The position numbers and the translations under genes were made by a program. Positions 7,629 to 17,108 of a stretch of DNA of 29,568 bases are shown piece after piece. The notes under the pieces are model-generated. The model saw only the letters and a program-made list of their open reading frames with translations, was not told the origin of the DNA and searched no databases. How positions within the stretch are numbered: position 1 is the first letter of the stretch; each line of letters starts with the position of its first letter. The stretch comes from Paramacrobiotus richtersi. Taxonomy: Eukaryota > Tardigrada > Eutardigrada > Parachela > Macrobiotidae. The stretch covers positions 1 to 29,568 of the forward strand of contig JAQGAU010000380.1 of assembly GCA_034698045.1 (NCBI GenBank), in the 5' to 3' direction.

Positions 7629-9822
7629 ATGGATGAATCGCAGACCGCTTCGATCTGGGGATGGCGGGGCGCAACATCTGAAGTCAGCCTCCGCCTGAAA
7701 CGTATTCTTGGAACTGGCGAACGGAGTGATGTTCAGTTTGTAGTTGGACGCCAGCATGGAGAGGAACGAGTCTTTCGAGCACATTCGTACGTAAGCCCAG
7801 GTTCAGTTTGTAGCTTACTAAGTAATAAAAGGGAGTAGTTGATATGTGTCTAATTTCGTAATTCGTAGATTCATGCTCAGTCTCGGGAGCGATGTGTTTG
7901 ATACAATGTTTTACGGAGAGATGCCTCTGACCACTGAGAAACCCATCGAGCTCCCCGACATTCTGCCCCAGGCCTTCGATATCATGCTCAAGTATGCGGA
8001 GTCGCGGGAGCCCATTAATCCGCAATTTGAATCACTCATTTTATGACTGTAGGTATTTGTACACGGATGTCGTCGAGAATCTCAATATGTTGAACGCCTT
8101 GCCAACCTTGTACTGCGGTAAGAAGTACGGTATCCCGAAGCTGGTCGATATGTGCGCCGAATATGCCATTGAGAACGTCGACAAGACCACCTGCCTCCCT
8201 ACACTGGAAGCTGTAAGTTGACCAATAACAAATATTGAAAGTTATATCGACTGTCATCGAGTTGATAAAAGCAGCGGGTCTGGGGGCGCCCAGGAAGGGC
8301 GGGCATTTTTACGACATCCTTGGGGGGTAGCAGCAGAGTAAGGGGGATAAAATGTTCAACACACACATGATCAAAATTAATAAGCCGTTTATTTACGCCA
8401 GAAGGTTTCCGGAACATAAGAAAATTTCTTATGTTGCGAAAACTTTCTTGCGTGAATTTCGTAAAGAAGATCGAAAAAATTCTGCAAAAAGTGCGCTTCT
8501 CGGTCGAACTAATTGGCTGTTGAGACCGCCCCCCACGCCGCTCACATTATGGCTACTAAAGCACTTTTGTGTTTCCCATAGGCAAAGGATTTGGATGCCG
8601 AGACCGTCGCTGTCAGGTGCCTGCAGATCGTGGATACGTACTGCAGCGAGCTTTTGCAGACGGAGGCATTTACGCAGATTCGATTGGACACACTGAAAGA
8701 AATATTCATTCGAGATACGCTCATTGCCAAAGAAGAGGAAGTCTACAAAGCCGCAGAACGGTCAGTTCAGAAGCCGTGTGAAGTAATACCATTTGCTCTT
8801 CCATTTCTTTATCGGATGCTAGTTTCTGTCTTAGGTGGGCCGCAGAGGCGTGCCGAACCAATCAGTTTGAGCCAACTGCCGCCAATTATCGTCGCGTTCT
8901 TGGAGAGGCATTGTATTCGGTCCGGTTTCCGCTGATGGATGATGGGCAACTTTTCAATGGTCCGGGAGCTGTAAGTGTATTTTTTGCTTTAACTGCTTTT
9001 AACGGTGCGTTTTGCAATCATTTTCATGTCTGACCATTTATTTCCTGCAAAGAAATGACGCGCGGATGGTATTTAGACTGGATTGTTGCTGAATGAGGAA
9101 TTACTAAAAATCTGCCAGTCCAAGCATGCCGTCAGAAAGCCGGACATTCCGTTCTCGGGAATTCCTCGGACATCGAACATCACATTTTGTGATCGCCAGT
9201 GGCATGTTCTGGGTGGTTCCGATGTCAACCCGCTGAAACCGAACGTTTTTGTTGATAACAACGGGCGCCTCCATCTTCGATTTTCGCAGCACGAGGGTGT
9301 TTGGAAGGAGCTCAAGTCCGGTCAACTGACGCTCTGGGTTTTGGCCGTTACGAGTTCCAGATCGAGGGCCTGGACAAGTTGGACTCTAATGTTGACATGG
9401 CCCTCTACAGTCAAGCTGAGAACGAATCACGTGTTGGTATCGATTTTGCTCAATTGGCGGAAGATGGCGCAAGGCACCAGAATCGGTGTATGGTCAGATT
9501 CTCGATGCGTGGCCTGAATGCTGCTGGACCCTTTCCTGCGAATCTTCCTCGCTCTGACACGACTGTCGTGATGGAAACGAACACGACGCATTCCTATCGG
9601 TGGAGACCGACCCACGTCTGGTTTTATTCCCAGCGGGGCCACCAACACAGTAACAATAATCAAGCATTTCATGATTGGTATTATAGGACTGCCAGACCAG
9701 CTATCCCCCTGAAAGCGCTTCCAGTTTTCATTAGTCTTGCAAGTCGCCGGAGCGATGTGCCGTCCTTCGGGAAAGAGGTGGAGATTATTGTGCATTCTTT
9801 TCGCTTTTATCCCTTCGAATGA
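7629..9822 (+). CDS. BTB-BACK protein with GH16-like jelly-roll C-terminus, six exons, one frameshift
   Basis: Exons by eye: 7629-7786, 7869-7991, 8053-8212, 8582-8760, 8835-8970 and 9077-9822, all GT-AG with matching phases (2, 2, 0, 2, 0). Residues about 20-147 form a BTB/POZ fold (SDVQFVVG, RAHSFMLSLGSDVFDTMFYG, IELPDILPQAFDIMLKYLYTD). Residues 148-250 form a BACK domain like BTBD1/2/3/6 (CLQIVDTYCSELL, EEEVYKAAERWAAEAC, ALYSVRFPLM). A short linker (KPDIPFSGIPRT) follows. In BTBD3/6 a PHR domain comes next, but here residues 285-500 resemble GH16-like concanavalin-type jelly rolls (NVFVDNNGRLHLRF, AQVRSTDALGFGRYEF, TTHSYRWRPTHVWFYSQRGH, VEIIVHSFRFYP). The GH16 catalytic ExDxE position reads RVGIDF, so it is probably not an active hydrolase. 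BTB-BACK proteins usually act as Cul3 adaptors, so a carbohydrate- or protein-binding C-terminus would be the substrate arm (inference). Near 9307 the frame shifts by -1; unshifted, translation ends at 9517. Confidence 0.8.
8278..8541. mobile_element. Possible MITE in intron 3 of the BTB gene
   Basis: The intron between 8212 and 8582 is the longest of the gene. Its ends carry loosely inverted G-rich/C-rich termini (GGGTCTGGGGGCGCC near 8276 and GACCGCCCCCCACGCCGCT near 8523). The middle contains a perfect 23-bp palindrome at 8413-8435. The termini recall hAT-type MITEs, but I could not find a convincing 8-bp target-site duplication. Confidence 0.3.
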
Positions 9823-10553
9823 CCGCGCAGTACACTCAGTTCACAGTTCTTTATTCACGTCTGTTATCTATTAACTGCTGTATAATTTGCGGGTTTTGAT
9901 CGTTTGATTCACCTGTTCATTGATTAATTGCCGTAGAACTGGCACTTACTGTAGTATACTTGTACTCGTTTGCCTGCCGGCTTGTGTTCTTTTTAATCTG
10001 TGGTGGTAGGTTGCTGGACAGGCTATTAATATTATCAGATTCTTTGCATTCTTCTCATTTGGCTTGTATTAAGAGTGATGTCCGGTAATGTGTTATTAAC
10101 TCTTTTACCACAATGGATGAACACCGAGCAAAATTGTAGTGGAATTTTTACTCAGTACATACGCGGTAATCGATGCACTTGACGTAATCGGTAATCGCGA
10201 CATGCCTATTAAAGTTCCGAACGTTTGCGGTAGTTAAACATCCTTGTTGTGCCGACATATTTGCAAAGTCCTCAGTTACACGGTAGAACTTCCACCCCTA
10301 TGTAAACAGTAATCGACGATCATCTGAATCAACATACGAGCTAACGTAGAGGCCAGCTGAAACAGTTTGTTATTAAGAACTTGGGCCTGTTGAAAAAACA
10401 AACACACAACTGGAAATTACCGAAACGACTGAATTATGGAAACTCTACTGATCTCGCAGTTAAGGTATCGTCCCTGTTTGTAGCGACTGTACTGGAATCA
10501 GTCTGCTTGTAAGCTCAGTAAGACTGTAGACTAACGTGTCAACCTTTAAAGAA
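9823..10553. other. Intergenic region between the BTB gene and the first plus-strand receptor
   Basis: About 730 bases with no open frame of interest. It must contain the 3' UTR of the BTB gene and the promoter of the receptor at 10554. No exact AATAAA signal is seen close to the BTB stop. It shows no clear similarity to the upstream regions of the receptors at 12526 and 22284. Confidence 0.45.
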
Positions 10554-11978
10554 ATGTCCAGAAAGATGACTGACAATCTGGTTCTTAAGAAGGAACCGCA
10601 TTCGCACGTCTTCATTTGTAAGGTAAGTAACATATGGCTGGTCTTTCTACAACTAACCGGTCTGTTCTACTTCCCATTTCGGAACGCACCCATAAAAACA
10701 GCCGCTATGACTAGTGCCATGATTACCTACGCATCTGTTCAGTTTCTGGTGCAGCTATTCTATGCTTATGATTTCACCCTAAACTACGATAATGATCGAA
10801 CCCATCCCAGCTTCGGCACACTGGGTTTGCACTGTCTACGATACGTCTACTGTTTCTCCACCGTTTTTTATATCTATCGAATGTGGAAATCAAGAGATAT
10901 GATTTCAACCGTCATTCACCGAATGGATGTGACCTTCTCCAAGTATTTCTCTATTAAAGATAGAGTTCTCACCGTCACCGCTGTGGTTCTTTTGTTGACT
11001 CTGCTGCTGACAGCAACACTTTTACAAATGGTCACCTGGGATCTGGACCCGGTATTTACTAGCGATTTTGAACGTTATCGCACCAAATATGGAGGAATAT
11101 TTCTCTGGAAAAACGCCTCTCACATAGTTGTTGTGTACAATTTCTTCTATCGATTGAATTTCTTCGGACGAGACGTTTTGCAATGGTTTATTATTTTTCT
11201 GACATTTTTCTCCAGTTTTTTGTTCTACCGTATCAGAAATCAGTCAGAGCAAAAGGGAGATGCAGCGCCCAATGTGGAATCTCTGTATTCCGAAGCGTCG
11301 ATTCTTTCTGATGGGATGAAACAGCTGGACGATTGCTTATCGTCCATAACATTCTTCTGCTGCTTGGATCTTCTGGGATGGATAGTGTACTCGTCATACT
11401 CACTGAATCGCGATTTCCGACAAGACAGAGATATTGTCATTACGGATGTTGTTCTTCTGGTGCTGGATATCACGACACTGGGGATGCATATCGTGGCGAT
11501 GGTATGCAGTCATGAACAGGTTAGGTCAACATATCTACAGCTAATCGATACAAATATCAAGCCCACTGTTTTAGGGGCACAGGACGGCTGAAGTGCTGCA
11601 GAATATGGACTCTTCTAGCAATAAGGCAACGGCACTGGTCATATGTGGTGAAGGACATGCACATGGTATTAAACCACTCAAACCAGCATGTTTTACGTTT
11701 GGTGGTGTTTCCATTACGCGCGAAACCGGTTTTGCTGTAAGTCATACCTGCACTCTTACGGGACTGGGAGTGATAAACTGTGAAACCTTTTTCAGGCTGT
11801 TGGGGGCATTGTGAGCTACGTCCTCTTATTTGCGGAACTATCCGACAAAGAGTCACCTATACTGGAGAACAATCTGGTTGGAACTTCAAGAATGATTTCG
11901 GAACTGATGACCGTGCTCTGTTCAAACCTAACCAATCAAGGGAATCTGGATCACATATGTAGCAAATATATGCACTAG
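10554..11978 (+). CDS. Gustatory-receptor-like seven-TM chemoreceptor, three exons
   Basis: Exon 1 is 10554-11519 (322 codons), exon 2 is 11575-11736 (54) and exon 3 is 11796-11978 (60 plus TAG). Both introns are short (55 and 59 bases), GT-AG and phase 0; the product is 436 aa, a normal Gr length. The frame is open upstream to a GTG at 10536, but the first ATG is 10554. An ATG at 10566 (MTDNLV) lines up with the start of the 12526 paralogue and is the alternative. TM1 is NIWLVFLQLTGLFYF, TM2 follows around residues 50-72, and RYVYCFSTVFYIYRMW lies in TM3. TM4 is near 150-170, a long TM5 ends FLTFFSSFLFYRI, and TM6 includes FFCCLDLLGWIVYSSY. Exon 2 ends CFTFGGVSITRETGFA and exon 3 begins AVGGIVSYVLLFAEL, the counterpart of the Gr C-terminal TYLVILxQF motif. 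The intron after TM6 found in the 12526 and 22284 genes is absent. The ligand is unknown. Confidence 0.78.
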
Positions 11979-12525
11979 AGTCTGTAATCTAAATCTGAGC
12001 AGACAAAGCCACAGTCTTCTTATGGCAGCGCAGTATTGCAGGATATTGTTGATTAGTTAGTTGTTGGGGCTTTCTGTTGTAGACAACACTTGAAAAAAAA
12101 TTGAGTTGACCTTAGATCAACTTGTGTATCCGATGTTCCCATCATGATCATTAAACTCGGTAAGAGCAGGCAGTTGTAAGCTGAATTTGTACTCTGTTAG
12201 ATGCAGAGTTCCAAGTTGATTGTTTCGCGCAGCGAGAGGAGTGGCTCATGCTCATTTGATCAGTTAGCTCCACATGTCAAAAGTGCCTGAAAGCTGCCAT
12301 AAAATCTCAAGCAGGTAACGTTATAGTGACATTTCAGCTACACCGGCTGTCCTGTTGTACAGCACTTCATGCAGTTCAGATATCCTATATGCCAAACCAA
12401 GAGTAGATTTATATATCATTGAATAAGCTAGTGGCCAGACAAGCAGGGTTTTTTTGCTCCATGCGAGTCCCATCTGTTTCTGCTCGCTCGGTGGTGCATA
12501 ACTCTTTTTTTAAGAAGCCAGAACC
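11979..12525 (+). other. Upstream region of the 12526 receptor, related to that of the 22284 gene
   Basis: No coding sequence. From about 12100 the sequence can be matched in order to 21797-22283. Shared blocks are a TTGACCT palindrome, TGATCAGTTAGCTCCACATG (against TGATCAATTAGCTCAACACG), a CCAAGAG block followed by GCCAGACAA, CCCATCTGT near 12470, and AAGAAGC just before the start codon. The promoter and 5' UTR were therefore duplicated with the gene, and these blocks have resisted drift. Confidence 0.6.
12106..12120. promoter_or_regulatory. Palindrome TTGACCTTAGATCAA, possible nuclear-receptor site
   Basis: This is the counterpart of the perfect TTGACCTTAGGTCAA upstream of the paralogue at 22284. 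It consists of two AGGTCA-type half-sites in everted orientation with one base between them, with one mismatch in this copy. It lies 406 bases before the receptor start, against 467 bases in the paralogue. Binding by a nuclear receptor is inference from the half-site sequence only. Confidence 0.4.
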
Positions 12526-14372
12526 ATGACGGAAAATCTCAAAAGCAAGCCGGCAAGATCCTCGGGCTTTATCACGAAAGTCATGGTTCCGTGGCTCATA
12601 ATACTACAAGTTACTGGATTCTTTTGCTGGTCATTTCCCAATTCAAAATTTGCTAGGACTGCACTGTCCGTATACATGATGCTCTACAGCGGAATACAGT
12701 TCCTTGTCCAAGGGTTCTACGCTTATCACTTTTCATTAGACCACCTGTCCATCGAAGGAAAGTCTTCCGTCAGTTTTGGAGTCTCAGCGTTGGGCTTGCT
12801 GCGGTACGTATTCTTCATATCGACCTTTATATGCATTGGAAGAATGTGGAAGTGCAGTGGCGATATTGAGAGGTTGTTACACTTTATTGACGATGAGCAT
12901 TCCATGCATCTCACGGCGAAAAAGAAGACATGGATCGTACTTTCCGTTGTGATCTGCTTCGCAGTTCTGGGTGTGGTGTTCGCCAACGCAATCTATGTTT
13001 GGGACATGGGGCCGACTTTTCAAGTGGATTTACTTATGTACCAAAATCGTTACGGTGGAATTTTCTTGTGGAAAAGTTCTGAAGTGCTGTTAAGGTGCTA
13101 TAACGTTTTTGTCCGCCTGAATATGATCGGCAGAGTAAATATTCTGCTCTTTAATTTGTTTGTTTGCTTCCTGACGGGATCCATTTATTCCGGCCTAAGA
13201 TCAAAAATGTCGACGCAACATGATAGTCCGGCAACCACGATGGCCGTTTTCAATTCCTTTGTGCAGCTGTCGGGAATTGTTACGGTGCTGGATGGTCATC
13301 TTTCCATTATCACTTTCTTTGGGTGTCTGGATCATCTGGGATTGACCATTGATACGTCGTTCGGCATTAGTGGCAACCTTAAGGTAAGTAAGGTACATTG
13401 TTTCTGCTATTTTGCACAAATCGTAACTGTACGACATACGAGCATATGTGCACTGTACAGTCTGTACGGTACTGCAGTCAGCAGCAGAGTACAATGTTGA
13501 TTGTGTACGAGCACATGCTCGTATATCATGCACATGCACTAACGGGCGGAACTTGTCATTATCTGTATTGTTTATATTCTAAGACTAACTTCCGGTGTAC
13601 GAAGAAAATAGATAAGAACAAACGTGCGAAACAAAGGTGCACAAGTCCCCTCAACTTTTTGCGAAACATGTTAATCTAGCGCACTACTGCAGCGATCAGA
13701 TACATATTCAATTTGGCTTGATGAACTTTCACTTTCAGGGCGGGAAACCTGTTCCCATTTTTGATTCTGTCCTTTTGGCGTTTGGTCTCTTTATACTGGG
13801 TTCCAGCATCTGTGCACTCGTATACAACCATGAACAGGTAATTTAACCAGGACTGCTAAATACGTACAGGTAAAAAAAGCAGATTTCAGATTTTAACGAA
13901 GGATGTGTGTAACAGCGCTGTGTAGAATATCGCTGTGCAGCTGTTTAGTTTAGTAAACAGTGTTTACTAATACTTTAGGGCAAACTAACCATGGAAGTAT
14001 TGGACGAGAAGTTATCCGTTTCTGATGAACTCTGCGGAGAACGCGTAATCAAACTGCGAAAGATGCGCTGCTTTTCGCATCCTGGATGTTTCACGCTTGG
14101 AGGTATCGCTATCACACGCGAAGCTGCATTTGCGGTAAGACTGATCTGTATTTGTACACTGGCAGAGAAAAGTATGACGTCTTCTAATATTACAACAGGC
14201 TGTCGGAAGTGCGCTGAGTTATGTACTTCTGTTTGCGGAGTTGGCGTCGCCAACTCAGCTCGCCAACTTGGCGAGCAAAGATCCTGTCCAGCAAGAAATC
14301 TCTCGGACGACCATCGAGCAAGTCTTAACGCTATGTGGGAAAGCCACGCGTTCTGATAATCACACTGTCTAA
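12526..14372 (+). CDS. Gustatory-receptor-like seven-TM chemoreceptor, four exons
   Basis: Exons are 12526-13383 (286 codons), 13739-13837 (33), 13979-14134 (52) and 14199-14372 (57 plus TAA), all GT-AG and phase 0, giving 428 aa. The ATG at 12526 aligns with that of the 22284 paralogue (KSKPARSSGF against SSKPRSSRF). TM1 is WLIILQVTGFFCW, then YSGIQFLVQGFYAYHF in TM2, LRYVFFISTFICIGRMW in TM3, and a TM4 WIVLSVVICFAVLGVVFA. YGGIFLWKSS follows ahead of TM5. TM6 has FFGCLDHLGLTIDTSF before the first intron. Exon 2 is a 99-base mini-exon (PVPIFDSVLLAFGLFILGSS). Exon 3 ends CFTLGGIAITREAAFA and exon 4 begins AVGSALSYVLLFAEL. Compared with its paralogues, exon 4 carries about eight extra residues made by two abutting perfect hairpins at 14238-14276. 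The structure is identical to the 22284 gene, its nearest relative in the window. Confidence 0.8.
14238..14276. repeat. Two adjacent perfect 9-bp hairpins inside exon 4
   Basis: 14238-14256 (GAGTTGGCG, one base, CGCCAACTC) and 14258-14276 (GCTCGCCAA, one base, TTGGCGAGC) are perfect inverted repeats in tandem. The paralogue at 22284 goes directly from GAGTTGGCA to AATAAAGAC at this point. The insertion keeps the frame and lies just after the last TM. Confidence 0.85.
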
Positions 14373-14983
14373 GGGAACATGGAAGAAATGCTGTTGTGTC
14401 CGGAATGTGACTGTAAATGAGTTCTGGCTAAAAAAATGTCAGACACCTTTTATGTGTTCTTTTTAACAACTGAATGGACAGAAGTGATCATATGATCAAC
14501 CTTGATTACATGTCGTAACACAGGTCCAAAGCCACATCCAGATGGTTGGAAACAAACCTAACACCAACAATGTTCCGTCAAGATTTGTTAGAGACTACGT
14601 TACTTTGGTGCAATGTTAAAATCATACTGTATAAAATATATGTGTATTTATTTCCCGTCACGGTTATACTGTAAGTCTGTAACGGTGCCCTGCAGAAGCC
14701 GACAAACAAAATTTAATAGCAACATGACAGCGCAGTTTAGTATTTACTCACCTACATTGTTCTGTGCCTGAAACCGGCACAGAACTGCCCGAAATTCAAA
14801 GCGTGTAAGTTACTGTCACATGCGAAAAATATCCGTCAAACTATGGGATCTGTTACTGACTCATGAATTAGTCAGTCATAATAAGGACGCAGTATACTGT
14901 GGCGCGTTAAATTTAGACAGCACGGGTGCAGGTTTCAATATACATTGATCAGTTTTCAAAAGAAATAGTAAAAACTTAATAAA
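14373..14983. other. Intergenic region before the first GPCR
   Basis: About 610 bases without coding potential. A perfect 9-bp hairpin (TTCTGTGCC, 7-base loop, GGCACAGAA) lies at 14760-14784, and a TGACT/AGTCA dyad is near 14857-14876. No function can be assigned. Confidence 0.4.
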
Positions 14984-15982
14984 ATGGCAATTTCTCTCAA
15001 TGTATCAAGCGGGAACGCATCTGCAACGGCATCTAATTCCGACGAAAACGAAGTATATTATTATTTATCAATAATTCTATGGTTCGTAACACTGCTGCCA
15101 AATGGTTTCGTACTGCTGTTGCTTACCAAACGTCGACATCTTATCACACCATTTACAGTCTATATTATTTCACTGTTGATTTCAAATATCCTGGCCGACA
15201 ACGTTTGCATGCTTCCTTATTCAGTTATCACTACGATCATTGGAACAGATGACACTAAAGGCAGCCTAGCCATTTGTGCTTTCTATCAGTACGGTAATTG
15301 GATAATTCTTGGCATCACAATGTACAATCATGTGCTGATTACCATGAACAGACTGTGGGCAGTGTACTTTCCAATACATTACCGACAAAACCACAATATG
15401 AAAACTGCAACGCTAATTTGTCTTGGAGTATGGACCGCAGTTCATCTACTTGTTTCACCAATGATTGTGATAGACCTGCTGTACGATCCTGCAGGAATTC
15501 CCGGCTGTTGGTTCCACACAGAATTACCGGAACAGGCGATGGAAGTTTACAAGAACAGCATCGGCTTAGTCCTATACGCCTTTCCTATGGTTTTCATCAT
15601 CGGAGCATACCCATGCATTTTCTGGAAGGCAATGAGAAAACGAAAAAGAAGCTGGATCAGTAAGACTGAACCAGTAACCGAAGCTGTTTCACACTTTCGT
15701 GAAACATTCGTGACGAGACCTCGCTCGAAGGACTCCACCCGGTCGTTTCTGGCGATGACCTTTATGACGATTAGTGTTGTATTTTGCTACCTTCCGTCAA
15801 ATCTGCCGTTCATTATTCGCCAGTTCATTGACTTTACCGAACCCGACTGGATGACTTATCTCGAAGAAATCACGTATTATATCCAAGCAGTAGTCGATCC
15901 ACTTGTATTTAGTTTATGCTTGTCTGACATCCGACAAGAAATACTGAGTATATTCCGTATGACGCTTGTCATATTTCGCTAG
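14984..15982 (+). CDS. Rhodopsin-type GPCR, single exon (332 aa)
   Basis: Predicted plasma-membrane G-protein-coupled receptor encoded without introns. The N-terminus has two N-glycosylation sequons (NVS, NAS). TM1 is LSIILWFVTLLPNGFVLLLL with the usual Asn. TM2 has ISNILADNVCMLPY with the conserved Asp. TM3 starts with the disulphide Cys (LAICAFYQYG) and ends MNRLWAVYFPIHYR, so the DRY motif is replaced by NRL. TM4 has the conserved Trp (GVWTAVHLLV). ECL2 offers the partner Cys (IPGCWF). TM5 has YAFPMVFIIGAY. ICL3 is short and basic. TM6 has FCYLPSNLPF in place of CWxP. TM7 ends VVDPLVFSL in place of NPxxY, followed by helix 8. The ligand cannot be deduced. The gene has a near-duplicate at 17109, and AATAAA lies 105 bases after the stop. 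Confidence 0.88.
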   Translation: MAISLNVSSGNASATASNSDENEVYYYLSIILWFVTLLPNGFVLLLLTKRRHLITPFTVYIISLLISNILADNVCMLPYSVITTIIGTDDTKGSLAICAFYQYGNWIILGITMYNHVLITMNRLWAVYFPIHYRQNHNMKTATLICLGVWTAVHLLVSPMIVIDLLYDPAGIPGCWFHTELPEQAMEVYKNSIGLVLYAFPMVFIIGAYPCIFWKAMRKRKRSWISKTEPVTEAVSHFRETFVTRPRSKDSTRSFLAMTFMTISVVFCYLPSNLPFIIRQFIDFTEPDWMTYLEEITYYIQAVVDPLVFSLCLSDIRQEILSIFRMTLVIFR

Positions 15983-16086
15983 GATCCTTCTTGTTACATG
16001 TACAGTTGTTGCTTAACCATTTGCTGCATTTTCGTTTTGAATTAAATTATGCTTCTTTTACTCCTTCAAGGAACAATCGTTGCACT

Positions 16087-16092
16087 AATAAA
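16087..16092 (+). terminator. AATAAA polyadenylation signal of the first GPCR
   Basis: Exact AATAAA about 105 bases downstream of the TAG at 15980-15982, the expected position for a 3' UTR end. Confidence 0.55.
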
Positions 16093-17108
16093 GCAATCGT
16101 TGTAGTGATTTAACTGCGCAGAAAAAGTTGCTTGTGACAGATACCCGTCCACAGCGATCCTTGTAAAGCGACCGTTGGATACCGGTTCCACAAGCCGACG
16201 CCACATTGATTGCCATTTGACACCCCGTCTCAGCCGTATGTGACACCTTCAACACAATTAAGGGTGCGTCCCGATTTCGAAGTGAATCTGCACACGGAAC
16301 GGGGGCGTGGCTAAACGAATGATACGGGGCCGTAACCAGCTCATGTAGGTGGCTTCGTGAACCGTATCTTCGTTTGGCCACGCCCACGTTATACCGTTCC
16401 TGGATTTGCTTTGAATTCGAGACCCACCCTAAGCGATAACAGTCAGTGTAATGCTTTTTCTTTTAGTAAACGAATGACTATAATAAAGCTACTTACGGTT
16501 TGCCCCATGACGTTGTAACGTAACTTTCTTGATAATCCAGTAATCGATTTCGCTCCTGTTCATTCCAAATCCGACGGTCGGCAACGCGTGACTATCATTG
16601 TCGGATTGAATTGTCACAACTCGGATCATTCAAAAGTCAAAAGAATCTGCACGCTGTTGGGCGAAATTGTTGACTGAGGAATAAAAAAAATAATTAGGTC
16701 TGTCGTCAGTTCGCTACTTGTTAGGGTCACAAGAGCAGACTACAGCAATCGCAGTGACACTATCGTTTAGTGCAGTTTGGGAACAGCGTTTATTTTAGGA
16801 CTGTGCCTTCATAAACACTTAAGGCTTTAATATGTTCGCTGCCCAAATAAAACGAGTTGTACTCACTTTGTGGCAACTGCGCAAGCGCAAAAGTGAAACC
16901 TACAACAGTTGCATTTTAAGTATTGCATTCAAGGTTTCCCTTGGGGGACTCGCTAACCTAAGAGATTATATGTATCCACCAATATTTGTATTTCCTGTAG
17001 CTAACTGTGAAGCCGCCTTGCAGAATTTTGCTGGCAAATATCTGTCAGTCATAGTACCGGTATTATTCGTATTTTTATTACCGCGCTAGACAGAAACGCT
17101 GTACAGAA
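16093..17108. other. Intergenic region between the two GPCR genes
   Basis: Contains the MITE at 16262-16429 and otherwise no recognised feature. An 85-codon ATG frame at 16832-17089 ends 19 bases before the second GPCR start. It has no family resemblance and I treat it as 5' UTR or promoter sequence. Confidence 0.5.
16262..16429. mobile_element. 168-bp MITE with TAA target-site duplication
   Basis: The element begins GGGTGCGTCCCGATTTCGAA and ends with the approximate reverse complement, closing in GACCCACCC. Both sides carry TAA (16259-16261 and 16430-16432). The inner parts also pair: GGAACGGGGGCGTGGC near 16297 against GCCACGCCCACG near 16376, and GATACGG against CCGTATC. So nearly the whole element folds into one hairpin. 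A TAA duplication and G-rich termini are typical of Tourist-like MITEs mobilised by PIF/Harbinger transposases; that family assignment is inference. Confidence 0.75.

Noticed and set aside
9083..9517. Frame 1 continuation through the jelly-roll exon to 9517
   Set aside because: After about 9307 the translated residues lose all domain resemblance, while the other frame continues the domain to its natural end at 9822.
16832..17089. 85-codon ATG open frame ending 19 bases before the second GPCR
   Set aside because: No similarity to any family I know, not matched upstream of the sister GPCR, and it lies where a promoter and 5' UTR are expected. A regulatory uORF is possible but unsupported.
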